NCBI GenBank assembly: GCA_038230595.1
Contig: JBBRMY010000056.1
Span: 1 to 14,335 of the forward strand
Length of the DNA: 14,335 nt
Direction: 5' to 3'
DNA from: JBBRMY01 sp038230595
Lineage (GTDB): Bacteria > Bacteroidota > Ignavibacteria > Tepidaquicellales > Tepidaquicellaceae
Positions 1 to 8,751 of the stretch are shown here, piece by piece; the stretch's first letter is position 1; the number at the start of each line of letters is the position of its first letter. The position numbers were made by a program, and so were the translations under genes. Below the pieces are notes generated by a model. That model had not been told where the DNA came from and searched no databases. It saw only the letters and a program-made list of their open reading frames with translations.

Positions 1-1
1 A

Positions 2-952
2 AATAACGGTACTTCATTTGGAGCTCCTCAAAAAATTTATGATGCAAACCCAAATGCAGATTCTTTAGGAGCTTTAAGAGGAATTAGCATAGTATATCAG
101 GGAACTTCTCCAAAAGTAGTTTGGGAAATTGCATATAGTATCTCAACAGGTTTCTACCCGGGTTTACCAAGTAAAATTGCTTTTTGGTCACCTACAGTTA
201 ATGCAGGAAATTATAAAATAATTGCAGATAAAAATAATGCTTTTTCCGGACCAAGAACCGGTGCAACTAATGTATTAGTACCTTTGGCCAGACCAACAAT
301 CGGCGCTTCGTTGGATGGAACAGCAATATTTGTAGCTTTTATGGCTCAGGATACTACATACAGAGTAAATGGTACAGATACAACCAGTTATTCATTTGTT
401 TATTTAACAGCATCAGGTACAGGAGGTAATTCGTGGAAAGTACCGGAAAGACTTACTCCAAGAACAAGTCCTCGAAAAGACTGGACTTTCCCATCTATTT
501 CACCGACAAATGATAATGATGTAACCAATTTTTATGTAAATTTAAGCGTTTCAATGGATGATGTTCCTTTTTCTGCTGTAACTGCTCCGGATCCATTAAC
601 AAATTGCAGAAATGAGCATATCAGAGTTACAATTCCAAGAGTAAATTTACCTACGGCAGTTACTAACATAAGTTCAGAAGTACCTGCTACTTTTACTTTG
701 AAACAAAACTTCCCAAATCCTTTCAACCCTACTACTAACATCAGATTTGATGTTCCTAGACTTTCAAATGTTACTGTGAAAGTTTATAATGTAAGCGGTC
801 AGTTAGTTGAAACTTTGGTAAATAACGAATTATTACCAGCAGGTGTTAAAGAAGTTAGTTTCAATGCCTCAAATCTTTCAAGCGGAATTTATTTCTATAC
901 ATTAACCGCCGGAGATTTTAAAGAGACAAAGAAAATGATGTTAGTAAAATAA
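2..952 (+). CDS. Secreted protein with C-terminal T9SS type A sorting domain (5' end outside the window)
   Basis: The reading frame is open from the left edge of the window (first full codon at base 2) to TAA at 950-952. It is therefore the last 316 codons of a longer gene; the TTG near base 284 is an internal leucine, not a start. The C-terminal part, from about base 677 to the stop, is a type A T9SS sorting domain: NFPNPFNPTT, then a strand like VTVKVYNVSGQLV, then SSGIYFYTL, ending in KKMMLVK. Proteins with this domain are exported by Sec, cross the outer membrane through the type IX system and are anchored or released. The part before it is beta-rich, with phrases such as ASLDGTAIFVAFMAQD and WTFPSISP that resemble BNR/sialidase-type propeller blades. 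That assignment is tentative and the substrate is unknown. A terminator follows 46 bases after the stop, so this gene probably ends its own transcript. Confidence 0.88.
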   Translation, partial: NNGTSFGAPQKIYDANPNADSLGALRGISIVYQGTSPKVVWEIAYSISTGFYPGLPSKIAFWSPTVNAGNYKIIADKNNAFSGPRTGATNVLVPLARPTIGASLDGTAIFVAFMAQDTTYRVNGTDTTSYSFVYLTASGTGGNSWKVPERLTPRTSPRKDWTFPSISPTNDNDVTNFYVNLSVSMDDVPFSAVTAPDPLTNCRNEHIRVTIPRVNLPTAVTNISSEVPATFTLKQNFPNPFNPTTNIRFDVPRLSNVTVKVYNVSGQLVETLVNNELLPAGVKEVSFNASNLSSGIYFYTLTAGDFKETKKMMLVK

Positions 953-997
953 AAATCACTTGCACAATTCGCAATATTATTGCATTTTATAGTAAAT

Positions 998-1053
998 AAA
1001 AACCCTCATAATAAAGAAAACTTGAAGAAAGGTTTCTTATATGAGGGTTTTTT
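998..1053 (+). terminator. Rho-independent terminator after the T9SS cargo gene
   Basis: AAAAACCCTCATA at 998-1010 pairs perfectly (13 bp) with TATGAGGGTTTTT at 1040-1052, and the T run continues to 1053. A second, inner arm AAGAAA (1014-1019) pairs with TTTCTT (1033-1038). The A and T tracts at the base of the stem could let it work in both directions, but the genes on both sides are on the plus strand. Only about 30 bases remain between it and the next ribosome binding site, so either the next promoter is very short or overlaps this hairpin, or some read-through feeds the next operon. Confidence 0.82.
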
Positions 1054-1086
1054 AAGTTAAACCAATCTTATTTTAAAAAAACTTAT

Positions 1087-1092
1087 GGAGGG
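1087..1092 (+). promoter_or_regulatory. Ribosome binding site that sets the receptor start at 1097
   Basis: GGAGGG at 1087-1092 lies four bases before ATG 1097. An in-frame ATG at 1085 overlaps this motif and has only an A-rich sequence upstream, so it cannot use it. The downstream ATG is the better start and shortens the protein by four residues. Confidence 0.75.
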
Positions 1093-1096
1093 AAAA

Positions 1097-3967
1097 ATGA
1101 GTTTATATACTTATTTAAAATTTATCACCCTTTCTTTTTTTGTTGTATTGATCCTCTCATCCGCTTCTTTTGCTCAGACTACTGGTAGTATTGAAGGGAA
1201 AGTAATAGATGCTAAGGATAATACTCCGCTAGTCGGAGCTACAGTGAAAATTGATGGAAAAACTTTAGGAGCATCTACAGATGAAAGCGGACAATACGTT
1301 ATTTTAAACGTTGATGTCGGTGAATATACTGTTACAGCTTCTTATGTTGGCTATGACGATCAAAAGCAGACAGGTATAAAAGTTTCTGTTGATCAGAAAA
1401 CAAAAGTGAATTTTGCTTTAACGGTTACAACAGGTATCACAACTGAAACAATAACTATTGAAGCAACAAGAAAAGGAATAGACGTTGAGCAATCAGGAAG
1501 ATTGATCGATAAGCAGCAGATCAACAATTCCGGTATTAAAAATCTTAATACTATTGTTTCAAAGACAGCAGGTGTTGTAACTGATGAAAGAGGCGGCGAC
1601 ATAAATATCAGAGGTGGCAGAAGCTCTGAAAACCTTATTATTGTAGATGGTGTTTCAACTTCTAATCCGCTTGATGGTTCTTCAACCGGCTTCGTTTCCA
1701 CTTCTTTAATTGAAGAGATCTCAGTATTAACCGGAGGTTTTGGTGCAGAATATGGAAATGCTCTAAGTGGAGTAATTAACGTTTCAACTAAAGGTGGTTC
1801 TGATAAATATACCGGTAATTTAGAAGCAGTATCTGATGTCCTGGCAGGTAATTGGATAAAAACAAAATCATATGGGTATAATCTTTATAACTTCTCCTTT
1901 GGCGGACCGTTAATTCCGACTAAAAAGCTTTCGAGAGTTATTAATTTCTATGGTGGCGTTGAAAGACAATATCTTCAGGATCAGGGACCCAGCTGGATCG
2001 CAGATCAATTAACCTCAGATGGTTTACTTCCGAATAACTGGAAAAAGTTATGGTCAACCAATGCAAGATTATCTATTGATCTAAGCCAGACTAATAATGG
2101 AAAAGGAATCCCTATTCAATTAAAAGGCGGAATGAATATTACTAATTCGCTATTCAGAACGCTTGGTACATCCAATATAAATCTAAAATATAATTCTGAC
2201 AGGACTCGTCTTACACAAAGTGATGATCAGCAGTTCTATGGCAGACTTGTTCATAACGTTTCCAGCAAATTTTTCTACGAATTACAGGGAAATTACTATA
2301 AAACAAAAACTGAATTCGGAGATCCTGTATTCTTTAATAATATTTTCTTGTACGGTGATGTAGCATCTAATCCTGGTTTAAGGCAGCAAGGCGGAAATAG
2401 AATTGGAAGAGATGCAACAGGTCTCTTTAATTTAGCCGGATCCGTAAATGACTCGTATAAAAAAACAGATGTAAGTTATATCGGCGGAAAGCTTGATGCT
2501 ACATACGCATTAATAACAAAAAATTCAGGTAACCATGAAGTAAAATTCGGCGGGGAATACAAATATCATACTTTAAGAAAGCTTCAGTTATTCCCATCTG
2601 CAATTTCCAAGCAGACAGTTGATGAGAATGGAGTAGAACAAAGTGACCCTGCGTCTCTTTGGATCTCAGGCTCAGGTGCAAGATTAAGATCATATGGTTA
2701 TGAAGTTAATGATCAGTTTGGTCATTCAGTAATATCCGGTTCAGATATCGAGCCAAAGCATCCTATTATTGGAGCTTTCTACATCAGGGATAAAGCTGAT
2801 TTCAATGACTTCACATTTAATGGCGGTATCAGAGTCGATTATCTTGATGTTAATGATATAGTATTGAAAGATAAAAATGTGATCCTTGATGAAAATAGTC
2901 AACCTTTAACACCAGGACTTTATGCTCAATCAAAAGCAAACATTACAGTCAGCCCGAGATTAGGTTTCTCTTTCCCGGTAACTGAAAAAACTATCTTCGT
3001 AGCGCAGTTCGGAAAATTTGTTCAATTACCTACACTTGATCAGCTTTATCTAAGCAGAGATGCATTCGCGCAATTCTTTGCTGCTTCAGTACAGGACGTT
3101 GCAGAAAATCCAAGCTTAAAGCCGGAAAAAGTAACTTCATATGAAGTTGGCCTTAAACAGCAGATAGGTGACTATGTTAATATGGGTATAACTGCATATT
3201 ATAAAGAAACAAAAGACCAGATAGGTGCTTCAAGAGTTTTTGCAAGTACTACCGAACCTATAACAGTACCAACTGGATATACAATTTATGATAACGTTGA
3301 TTTCAGTGTATCCCGCGGAGTTGATTTTTATTTAAGCATGAGAAGAATGAACAGATTAGCTGTTGATATTTCTTATACACTATTATATGCATCAGGTACG
3401 GGGTCCGCGTTCAATACAAATATTTCTCTGGTGAATAGCGGTTTTGATCTGCCAAATTTTACTTATCCATTGGATTTTGATCAAAGACATACCGGTTCTG
3501 TAAACCTTGATTACAGATTTGGCGGAGAAGAAGATGTACCGCATAATTTTGCAGGAAAGATCCTTCAGAATATGGGATTAAATGTTCTCTTTTCCTTTAA
3601 CAGCGGAAGACCATATACAAAAACAGAGTTACCGGTTTCTGCATTAGGTACAGGACGTTCACTTTCAGGTCCTAATCAGGTTTATACAAACTGGAAATTA
3701 ACGCTTGATGCAAAGCTTGATAAATCCTTCAAGATCTGGAAAGCAAATATGAATGCATATATTTATGCTACTAACTTGCTTAATACCGAAGTCATTAATG
3801 ATGTTTACGGATCAACAGGATTGCCGAATGATGATGGATTCTTAAATACAGCTCAGGTTATTGATCATTCTCAGGCATATGCTGATGCATACAAGATCAG
3901 ATTGTCAAATTATGCAAACTGGGGAGCACCAAGACAAGTAAGATTTGGCGTTAAACTTAACTTTTAA
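1097..3967 (+). CDS. TonB-dependent receptor with N-terminal carboxypeptidase-regulatory domain (SusC-like)
   Basis: This encodes a 956-aa outer-membrane receptor that should import a ligand using energy passed on by TonB. Residues 1-26 are a Sec signal peptide with likely cleavage after SFA. Residues about 30-110 are a CarboxypepD-regulatory-like beta domain (GSIEGKVIDA, PLVGATV, SYVGYDD). The plug follows at about 130-235, with IRGGRSSENLIIVDGV and AEYGNALSGVINVSTKGG. The remainder is the 22-strand-type barrel, ending in RFGVKLNF with the terminal aromatic residue typical of outer-membrane barrels. I see no clear TonB box. Length and domain order fit the SusC/RagA-like group, but no SusD-like lipoprotein gene lies next to it; a large secreted protein and a PorV-family gene follow instead. 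The substrate cannot be read from the sequence. The gene is the first of an apparent operon, with only 36 bases before the next start. Confidence 0.93.
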   Translation: MSLYTYLKFITLSFFVVLILSSASFAQTTGSIEGKVIDAKDNTPLVGATVKIDGKTLGASTDESGQYVILNVDVGEYTVTASYVGYDDQKQTGIKVSVDQKTKVNFALTVTTGITTETITIEATRKGIDVEQSGRLIDKQQINNSGIKNLNTIVSKTAGVVTDERGGDINIRGGRSSENLIIVDGVSTSNPLDGSSTGFVSTSLIEEISVLTGGFGAEYGNALSGVINVSTKGGSDKYTGNLEAVSDVLAGNWIKTKSYGYNLYNFSFGGPLIPTKKLSRVINFYGGVERQYLQDQGPSWIADQLTSDGLLPNNWKKLWSTNARLSIDLSQTNNGKGIPIQLKGGMNITNSLFRTLGTSNINLKYNSDRTRLTQSDDQQFYGRLVHNVSSKFFYELQGNYYKTKTEFGDPVFFNNIFLYGDVASNPGLRQQGGNRIGRDATGLFNLAGSVNDSYKKTDVSYIGGKLDATYALITKNSGNHEVKFGGEYKYHTLRKLQLFPSAISKQTVDENGVEQSDPASLWISGSGARLRSYGYEVNDQFGHSVISGSDIEPKHPIIGAFYIRDKADFNDFTFNGGIRVDYLDVNDIVLKDKNVILDENSQPLTPGLYAQSKANITVSPRLGFSFPVTEKTIFVAQFGKFVQLPTLDQLYLSRDAFAQFFAASVQDVAENPSLKPEKVTSYEVGLKQQIGDYVNMGITAYYKETKDQIGASRVFASTTEPITVPTGYTIYDNVDFSVSRGVDFYLSMRRMNRLAVDISYTLLYASGTGSAFNTNISLVNSGFDLPNFTYPLDFDQRHTGSVNLDYRFGGEEDVPHNFAGKILQNMGLNVLFSFNSGRPYTKTELPVSALGTGRSLSGPNQVYTNWKLTLDAKLDKSFKIWKANMNAYIYATNLLNTEVINDVYGSTGLPNDDGFLNTAQVIDHSQAYADAYKIRLSNYANWGAPRQVRFGVKLNF

Positions 3968-4003
3968 TCCATCTTATCTATTTTAAAGTTTAAAAATAAA
4001 GGT

Positions 4004-7000
4004 ATGAAAAAAATAAAATATATTTTACTAATTATGCTTTTCGCATCGTTAGGTTATTCTATGCCAATTGCCCGGATAGCGGGCAATTGGAATTACGGAC
4101 CGGGTCCGTCTAACGGGCATAATTCTATGCAGACGATAGTTGTCCGTCAGGATAGCGTTGCTGCAAATAATATCAAAGCTTATTTTCTTAATACAGGTAT
4201 ATTTGATCTTGATAAAAGAATTTCGAATAATGCTGGCTTTGAATGGCCAATAAGATCCGGTAAGACGGCTTGCTTTACCGCCGGTCTTTCGATCGGTACA
4301 AAGATCGATGGAATTCTGAAAGAGGCTTCCTGTATGTATGCCGGTGAATATGCGCCTGGATATGTCATTAATACTTCAGGAACTCCGGTTGCTACAACTA
4401 ATGCAGATTTCAAGATCTACCATGTAAATTCAACTGATAATGCAGGTAATAATCCTGATTATGCTAACTGGTATAAGATGGTTCCTTACGGTGCCCCTTA
4501 TTTTGATGTTAATCATAATGGTACCTATGAGCCGGATGTAGATAAGCCCGGTATTGAAAATGCTGCGACCACAATATTTGCCTGCCTTACAGACGGATTT
4601 CCGGAAGAGCATAAGGCAGCAGAAGGTTTTGGGGGTGGTACACTTCCAATTTACTGTGAAATGCATTTAACCGGCTGGGCTTATAATTCACCGGGGCTTG
4701 AAGATATCCAATTTATTAATTGGGTATTGATAAATAAAAATGTAAAGCCATGGGAAAGCACCTATCTGGCAGTAACAGTAGATCCTGATCTGGGTGATTC
4801 AAATGATGACTACATTGGCTGCGATACTTTAACTAACCTTGGTTATGTTTATAATTCTGATAATGCTGATGGATCAGGTTCGGGTTCAACATATGGAGCG
4901 AATCCTCCGGCATGGGGCATGGATTATTTTAAAAGTCCTGTTAACAGGAATGTAACTCCTCCTGTACCAATTGGTTTAACTGCTTTTGACTTTTTTACGA
5001 ATCCAGGTAGCGGTGGTCCGGTTTGCGAAAGAGATCCAAATCCGGATGTTGTTGGAGCATATAACTATTTAAAAGGATTTAAATCTGACGGTTCACCTTG
5101 GATAAATCCATTAACAAATCAAGTTACCAAAATTTGTTATCCCGGAGATCCGGAAGGAAATACTGCAACTGGCTGGACTGAGCGTAAAGGGTCTGTTCAA
5201 AACTGTGGTGGAATATCAGGAACAACAGTACCTGTCAATCCCGGTGGCGACAGAAGATTAATTTTCAGTTCAGGTGCTGATAATTTCAAAATAAATCCTA
5301 ACGATACTCAAAATGTAGTTGTTGCTCAAATGGTTGCCAGGGGTTCAGATAACTGGAATTCTGTAACAAGATTGAAGCAGCTTGATGTTGTAGCTCAAAA
5401 GATCTTTGATGCTAACTTTAACGTTATTCCGCCGCCGCCGCTTCCAATAGTGGCAGTTAGCACGGATACTATTGGTAATCCTGGTGCAACTGATTATACA
5501 CCTCCGGGCACATACAATCTGGATTTAAGCTGGGGAGATATATCAGAATCTTATAATTTTCAGGATACATTATTTCAAAGGCCACAAGATTCTGCATTTT
5601 ACAGATTTGAAGGTTATGAAATATATCAGGTCAGTACAGCAGCAACTCAGCTTCCTGACTTTAGTAAGCCGGAAACTATTGATCCAAATTTGATAACGCT
5701 TATTGCTATCTTTGATAAGAAAAATAATATTGGTATTGTTGTAGATACGTTCTCAGTTGGAGTTGGTCCTACCGGAGGCGAGCAATTTGCTCCATTTCCG
5801 ATTGTTCCTCCATATAGATTTGCAGTACCTTCAGGTTTTCCAAATTCCGGAATTTCAAGAAGTATTCATATAAAAGATACTAAATTTACAACCGAGAATA
5901 ACGGAAATACTCATTTTATATATGGACACCAGTATAAATTTATAGTTACGGCTTATGCAGTTAATACTAATCCAAAACGAGGTCAGGCTGTTATAAGAAC
6001 CTCATTGTCAGCATCAGTAGTTAATGTAAAGAAAGATGCGCCGCGAGCCGGTGTTGTTTCTTCTTACGGATATGGTGATACTTTAAATACTAACAGAAGA
6101 GATCTTGGTGTAATCCCGATCGTAGTTGTACCGGATTCAATAAGAAATGCTAAATACAAGATCGTTTTCAGTCCAAAGAACTATTACACCGGAGCTAATG
6201 ATACTGTTTATAGCTTATTAAAATCTTTAAATGGTGGTACCAGCTATGATACACTTAAAAAGAATCTGAGAGCATCAAATACAACCGGAAATTCTCAGGA
6301 TTCATCAAGGATAGTTGATGGTCTGTTAATCAAAGTTGAAAAGATCAGATTTACCGGAACTGCATTCAATAATTTTGCAGGAAATTTCGGAGTTATCAGA
6401 GATCTGAGATTAAGGATCAATACTACTCCTCCATTTAATCTTCAGGCTAGAGATACTTTAGTAAGTGTTGTTCAGACAAGATATCCACATGGGGGATGGG
6501 AATACACTCCTGATGGTCATAGAAATCTTGAAGGAAGTTACTATCTAAGAGATCAGTCAAAACCCTGGCAATCAGCATCTATGGGAATATCATATCCATA
6601 TTTAGGTACATACTCAGGTTTAGGTACAACAGTAAAACCTGCCAAGCTTAGAAAGGTTAAGATCGTATTCAAAGATATTGCTTCCGGTCAAATGGCTTAT
6701 AATTACTTAGCTGCAACTGATAATTCATTCCTATTCACTGAAATGAAACCAGTTCCATTTCAGGTATTTGAAGTTGAAGAAGGTGATTCAACTGCAGCCC
6801 CTAGACAATTAAACTGCGCATTCCTTGAATTTCCAGCCGATCAGGGTGGAAATCCTGATGGAATGTGGGATCCTACTGCGGATTCAACTGGCAAAAAGGA
6901 AATATTATATATATTCAGTTCAAACTATGATGCAAATCCAAGCACATTTTACACAAGCAAGAATTTATTTACTTTGCAGAGTTTATTTGATATTATGTAT

Positions 7001-7495
7001 ATCTGGTCTGCAAAAGCAATCTCCTCTTCATCACCATTGTTCCAGGCTAATGATGAGCTAACAATCTTTCCTTATCCGGTTACTCAAGGAACAATTGACG
7101 GAGGCATAGATCATCCATTAACCTACGAATTCGAAACCAGAGCTTCAATTGCTTCAACTTCGGCTGATGTAAGAGAAAATGTCCTGAGTAGAATTAATGT
7201 TGTACCGAATCCATTCTACGGATTTAATTCGCTTGGTAACCGTTCTAATGATCGTTATGTAACTTTCAGAAGACTGCCTCAGCAGGTAACTATTAAGATC
7301 TATACTTTGAATGGAGATCTGATCAGGACAATAACAAAGAATGATCAGCTTTCGACGCTGGAATGGAATCTCAGAAATATTGAGAATGTCCCTGTTTCAT
7401 CGGGTATTTATCTGGCTTTAGTTGATGCTGTTGGATATGGTCAGACTGTTGTAAAGTTAGCTGTATTTACACCGGAAGAAAGAGTCGGTAATTAA
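4004..7495 (+). CDS. Large secreted protein with Fn3-like region and C-terminal T9SS-like sorting domain
   Basis: This encodes a 1163-aa protein. Residues 1-19 are a signal peptide (MKKIKYILLIMLFASLGYS). An acidic, calcium-loop-like stretch, FDVNHNGTYEPDVD, lies near 167-180. Around 415-470 comes a segment with GGDRRLIFSSG, NDTQNVVVAQMVARGSDN and SVTRLKQLDVVAQKIFD, a pattern I associate from memory with large surface proteins of Ignavibacteria. Residues about 500-660 look like a fibronectin type III domain (LDLSWGD, FEGYEIYQ, YKFIVTAYAV). The end has PNPF at 1068-1071, VTIKIYTLNGDLIRTI and SSGIYLALV, the fold of a T9SS type A sorting domain. It differs from the standard form: it ends VVKLAVF and then has an extra TPEERVGN tail. 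Start: ATG 4004 with only AAAGG close by. It sits between the receptor and the PorV-family gene and is probably co-transcribed with both. The biochemical function is unknown; surface display or secretion is inferred. Confidence 0.88.
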   Translation: MKKIKYILLIMLFASLGYSMPIARIAGNWNYGPGPSNGHNSMQTIVVRQDSVAANNIKAYFLNTGIFDLDKRISNNAGFEWPIRSGKTACFTAGLSIGTKIDGILKEASCMYAGEYAPGYVINTSGTPVATTNADFKIYHVNSTDNAGNNPDYANWYKMVPYGAPYFDVNHNGTYEPDVDKPGIENAATTIFACLTDGFPEEHKAAEGFGGGTLPIYCEMHLTGWAYNSPGLEDIQFINWVLINKNVKPWESTYLAVTVDPDLGDSNDDYIGCDTLTNLGYVYNSDNADGSGSGSTYGANPPAWGMDYFKSPVNRNVTPPVPIGLTAFDFFTNPGSGGPVCERDPNPDVVGAYNYLKGFKSDGSPWINPLTNQVTKICYPGDPEGNTATGWTERKGSVQNCGGISGTTVPVNPGGDRRLIFSSGADNFKINPNDTQNVVVAQMVARGSDNWNSVTRLKQLDVVAQKIFDANFNVIPPPPLPIVAVSTDTIGNPGATDYTPPGTYNLDLSWGDISESYNFQDTLFQRPQDSAFYRFEGYEIYQVSTAATQLPDFSKPETIDPNLITLIAIFDKKNNIGIVVDTFSVGVGPTGGEQFAPFPIVPPYRFAVPSGFPNSGISRSIHIKDTKFTTENNGNTHFIYGHQYKFIVTAYAVNTNPKRGQAVIRTSLSASVVNVKKDAPRAGVVSSYGYGDTLNTNRRDLGVIPIVVVPDSIRNAKYKIVFSPKNYYTGANDTVYSLLKSLNGGTSYDTLKKNLRASNTTGNSQDSSRIVDGLLIKVEKIRFTGTAFNNFAGNFGVIRDLRLRINTTPPFNLQARDTLVSVVQTRYPHGGWEYTPDGHRNLEGSYYLRDQSKPWQSASMGISYPYLGTYSGLGTTVKPAKLRKVKIVFKDIASGQMAYNYLAATDNSFLFTEMKPVPFQVFEVEEGDSTAAPRQLNCAFLEFPADQGGNPDGMWDPTADSTGKKEILYIFSSNYDANPSTFYTSKNLFTLQSLFDIMYIWSAKAISSSSPLFQANDELTIFPYPVTQGTIDGGIDHPLTYEFETRASIASTSADVRENVLSRINVVPNPFYGFNSLGNRSNDRYVTFRRLPQQVTIKIYTLNGDLIRTITKNDQLSTLEWNLRNIENVPVSSGIYLALVDAVGYGQTVVKLAVFTPEERVGN

Positions 7496-7510
7496 AATTG
7501 AATAAGGATC

Positions 7511-7530
7511 GCCGCCTTATAAATGGCGGC
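7511..7530 (+). other. GC-rich intergenic hairpin inside the operon
   Basis: GCCGCC at 7511-7516 pairs with GGCGGC at 7525-7530 around an 8-base loop, in the 67-base gap between two co-directional genes. No T run follows (the next bases are AATTCTGAA), so it is not a standard intrinsic terminator. It could attenuate or stabilise the mRNA between the large secreted-protein gene and the PorV-family gene. Confidence 0.5.
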
Positions 7531-7549
7531 AATTCTGAAATCTTAAATT

Positions 7550-7554
7550 AGGAG
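7550..7554 (+). promoter_or_regulatory. Ribosome binding site of the PorV-family gene
   Basis: AGGAG at 7550-7554 stands eight A-rich bases before ATG 7563, which supports that start. Confidence 0.7.
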
Positions 7555-7562
7555 ATAAAAAA

Positions 7563-8606
7563 ATGAATTTAAAATATATAAAACTTTTGGTTTTGTTGGT
7601 TCTCATACTGAGTATGAGCTATCAAAACGGATTTAGTGGACCAAGACGAAAGCTTGGTACACTTGCTGCCCCTGAGTTGTTGATCCCAATGGGAAGCTCA
7701 AGTACAGCTTTAAATGGATCAAATCTTGCCTCAGTTTCGGGTATTGATGCAATGTTCTGGAACCCGGCAGGGCTTTCAGAGATCTCATCTAAAACAGGTG
7801 AGTTCATGTTCTCACACCAGAATTATATTGCAGATATTAAATATGAATATGCTGCCGGTATAGTTAAGCTTGGTGGTTTAGGCTCAATTGGTGCATCTAT
7901 AAGGTCGATGAACTTTGGAGATGGTATTAAAGTAGCTGACGAGAATAATCCTGATGGAACAGGTGAATTTATCAATCCTGTATATCTCATCGGAACACTA
8001 AGTTACGGCAGAGCAATGACTGATAAGATACATTTTGGAACTAACATTAAATTGATCTCAGAATCAGTAGGTCAGGTTTCTGCATCAGGAGTTGCATTTG
8101 ATTTCGGATTACAATATATTGCCGGAACATCAGGTTTGAGATTTGGTGTTGCTTTGAAAAATCTGGGTTCTTCAATGAAATTTGAAGGATCAGGATTAGA
8201 CAGACAGTACACTTTAAATGGAGGTCAGGTCTTCAGAAGAGTAAATCTTCAGCAGTTTGACCTACCTACAAATCTTGAAATTGGCTTGTCTTATGGAAAG
8301 ACTTTTGCTAAGAACAGCAATATTATGCTGTCAACTACATTTCAGAATTCCAGCTATTCTTCAGATGAGTATAAATTCGGCTTGGAATATAACTATAATA
8401 AAATATTTTACCTGAGAGGCGCTGTAAGTATTTATCCTGATCAGGAAGCAAATGAAGGTTTATTTGGACCATCATTCGGTGCAGGATTAAAATATCCATT
8501 CAATGGTATGAATGTTTCTTTTGATTATGCGTACCGGATAATTAATGATAACAGCACAACTTTTAATTCTACTAATCAATATTTTACAGTTGGATTAGGT
8601 TTCTAA
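7563..8606 (+). CDS. PorV/PorQ-family outer-membrane barrel protein
   Basis: This encodes a 347-aa protein with a signal peptide of about 25 residues (MNLKYIKLLVLLVLILSMSY...). Next comes the family's N-terminal signature: LLIPMGSSSTALNGS at 39-53, then DAMFWNPAGLSEI at about 62-74, where a small helix and the NPAGL turn precede the barrel. The rest is alternating beta strands (GSIGASIRSMNFG, FGTNIKLISESVGQVSASGVAFDFGLQY, LRFGVALKNLGSSMKF), ending YFTVGLGF with a terminal Phe. PorV is known to bring T9SS cargo from the translocon to the attachment complex; PorQ/UPF0164 relatives are less well defined. Position after a probable T9SS cargo gene suggests it serves that protein, but this is inference. 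Ignavibacteria often carry several paralogs, and a fragment resembling this N-terminal motif recurs at 10590-10634. A strong terminator follows 24 bases after the stop. Confidence 0.85.
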   Translation: MNLKYIKLLVLLVLILSMSYQNGFSGPRRKLGTLAAPELLIPMGSSSTALNGSNLASVSGIDAMFWNPAGLSEISSKTGEFMFSHQNYIADIKYEYAAGIVKLGGLGSIGASIRSMNFGDGIKVADENNPDGTGEFINPVYLIGTLSYGRAMTDKIHFGTNIKLISESVGQVSASGVAFDFGLQYIAGTSGLRFGVALKNLGSSMKFEGSGLDRQYTLNGGQVFRRVNLQQFDLPTNLEIGLSYGKTFAKNSNIMLSTTFQNSSYSSDEYKFGLEYNYNKIFYLRGAVSIYPDQEANEGLFGPSFGAGLKYPFNGMNVSFDYAYRIINDNSTTFNSTNQYFTVGLGF

Positions 8607-8630
8607 TTTGAATTAGTTTTTACAAATTAA

Positions 8631-8660
8631 GCAGCTCAATTTTATTGGGCTGCTTTTTTT
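8631..8660 (+). terminator. Strong intrinsic terminator at the end of the three-gene operon
   Basis: GCAGCTCAAT (8631-8640) and ATTGGGCTGC (8644-8653) form a 10-bp stem with one G-T pair and a TTT loop, followed by seven T residues (8654-8660). It closes the receptor / secreted protein / PorV-family operon and separates it from the membrane-protein gene. The rest of the gap, 8661-8751, is very A+T-rich and must hold the next promoter; I could not identify one reliably. Confidence 0.92.
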
Positions 8661-8751
8661 GTTTTAAAAAAATTTATGTTTTTCTCTAATTCATTTTAAA
8701 TAATTATATATCAAATCTAAACAATTACATAAAGAGAAGCAGCTGATTGAT

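Noticed and set aside
1085..1096. Upstream in-frame ATG for the TonB-dependent receptor
   Set aside because: It overlaps the GGAGGG motif that serves ATG 1097 and has no ribosome site of its own.
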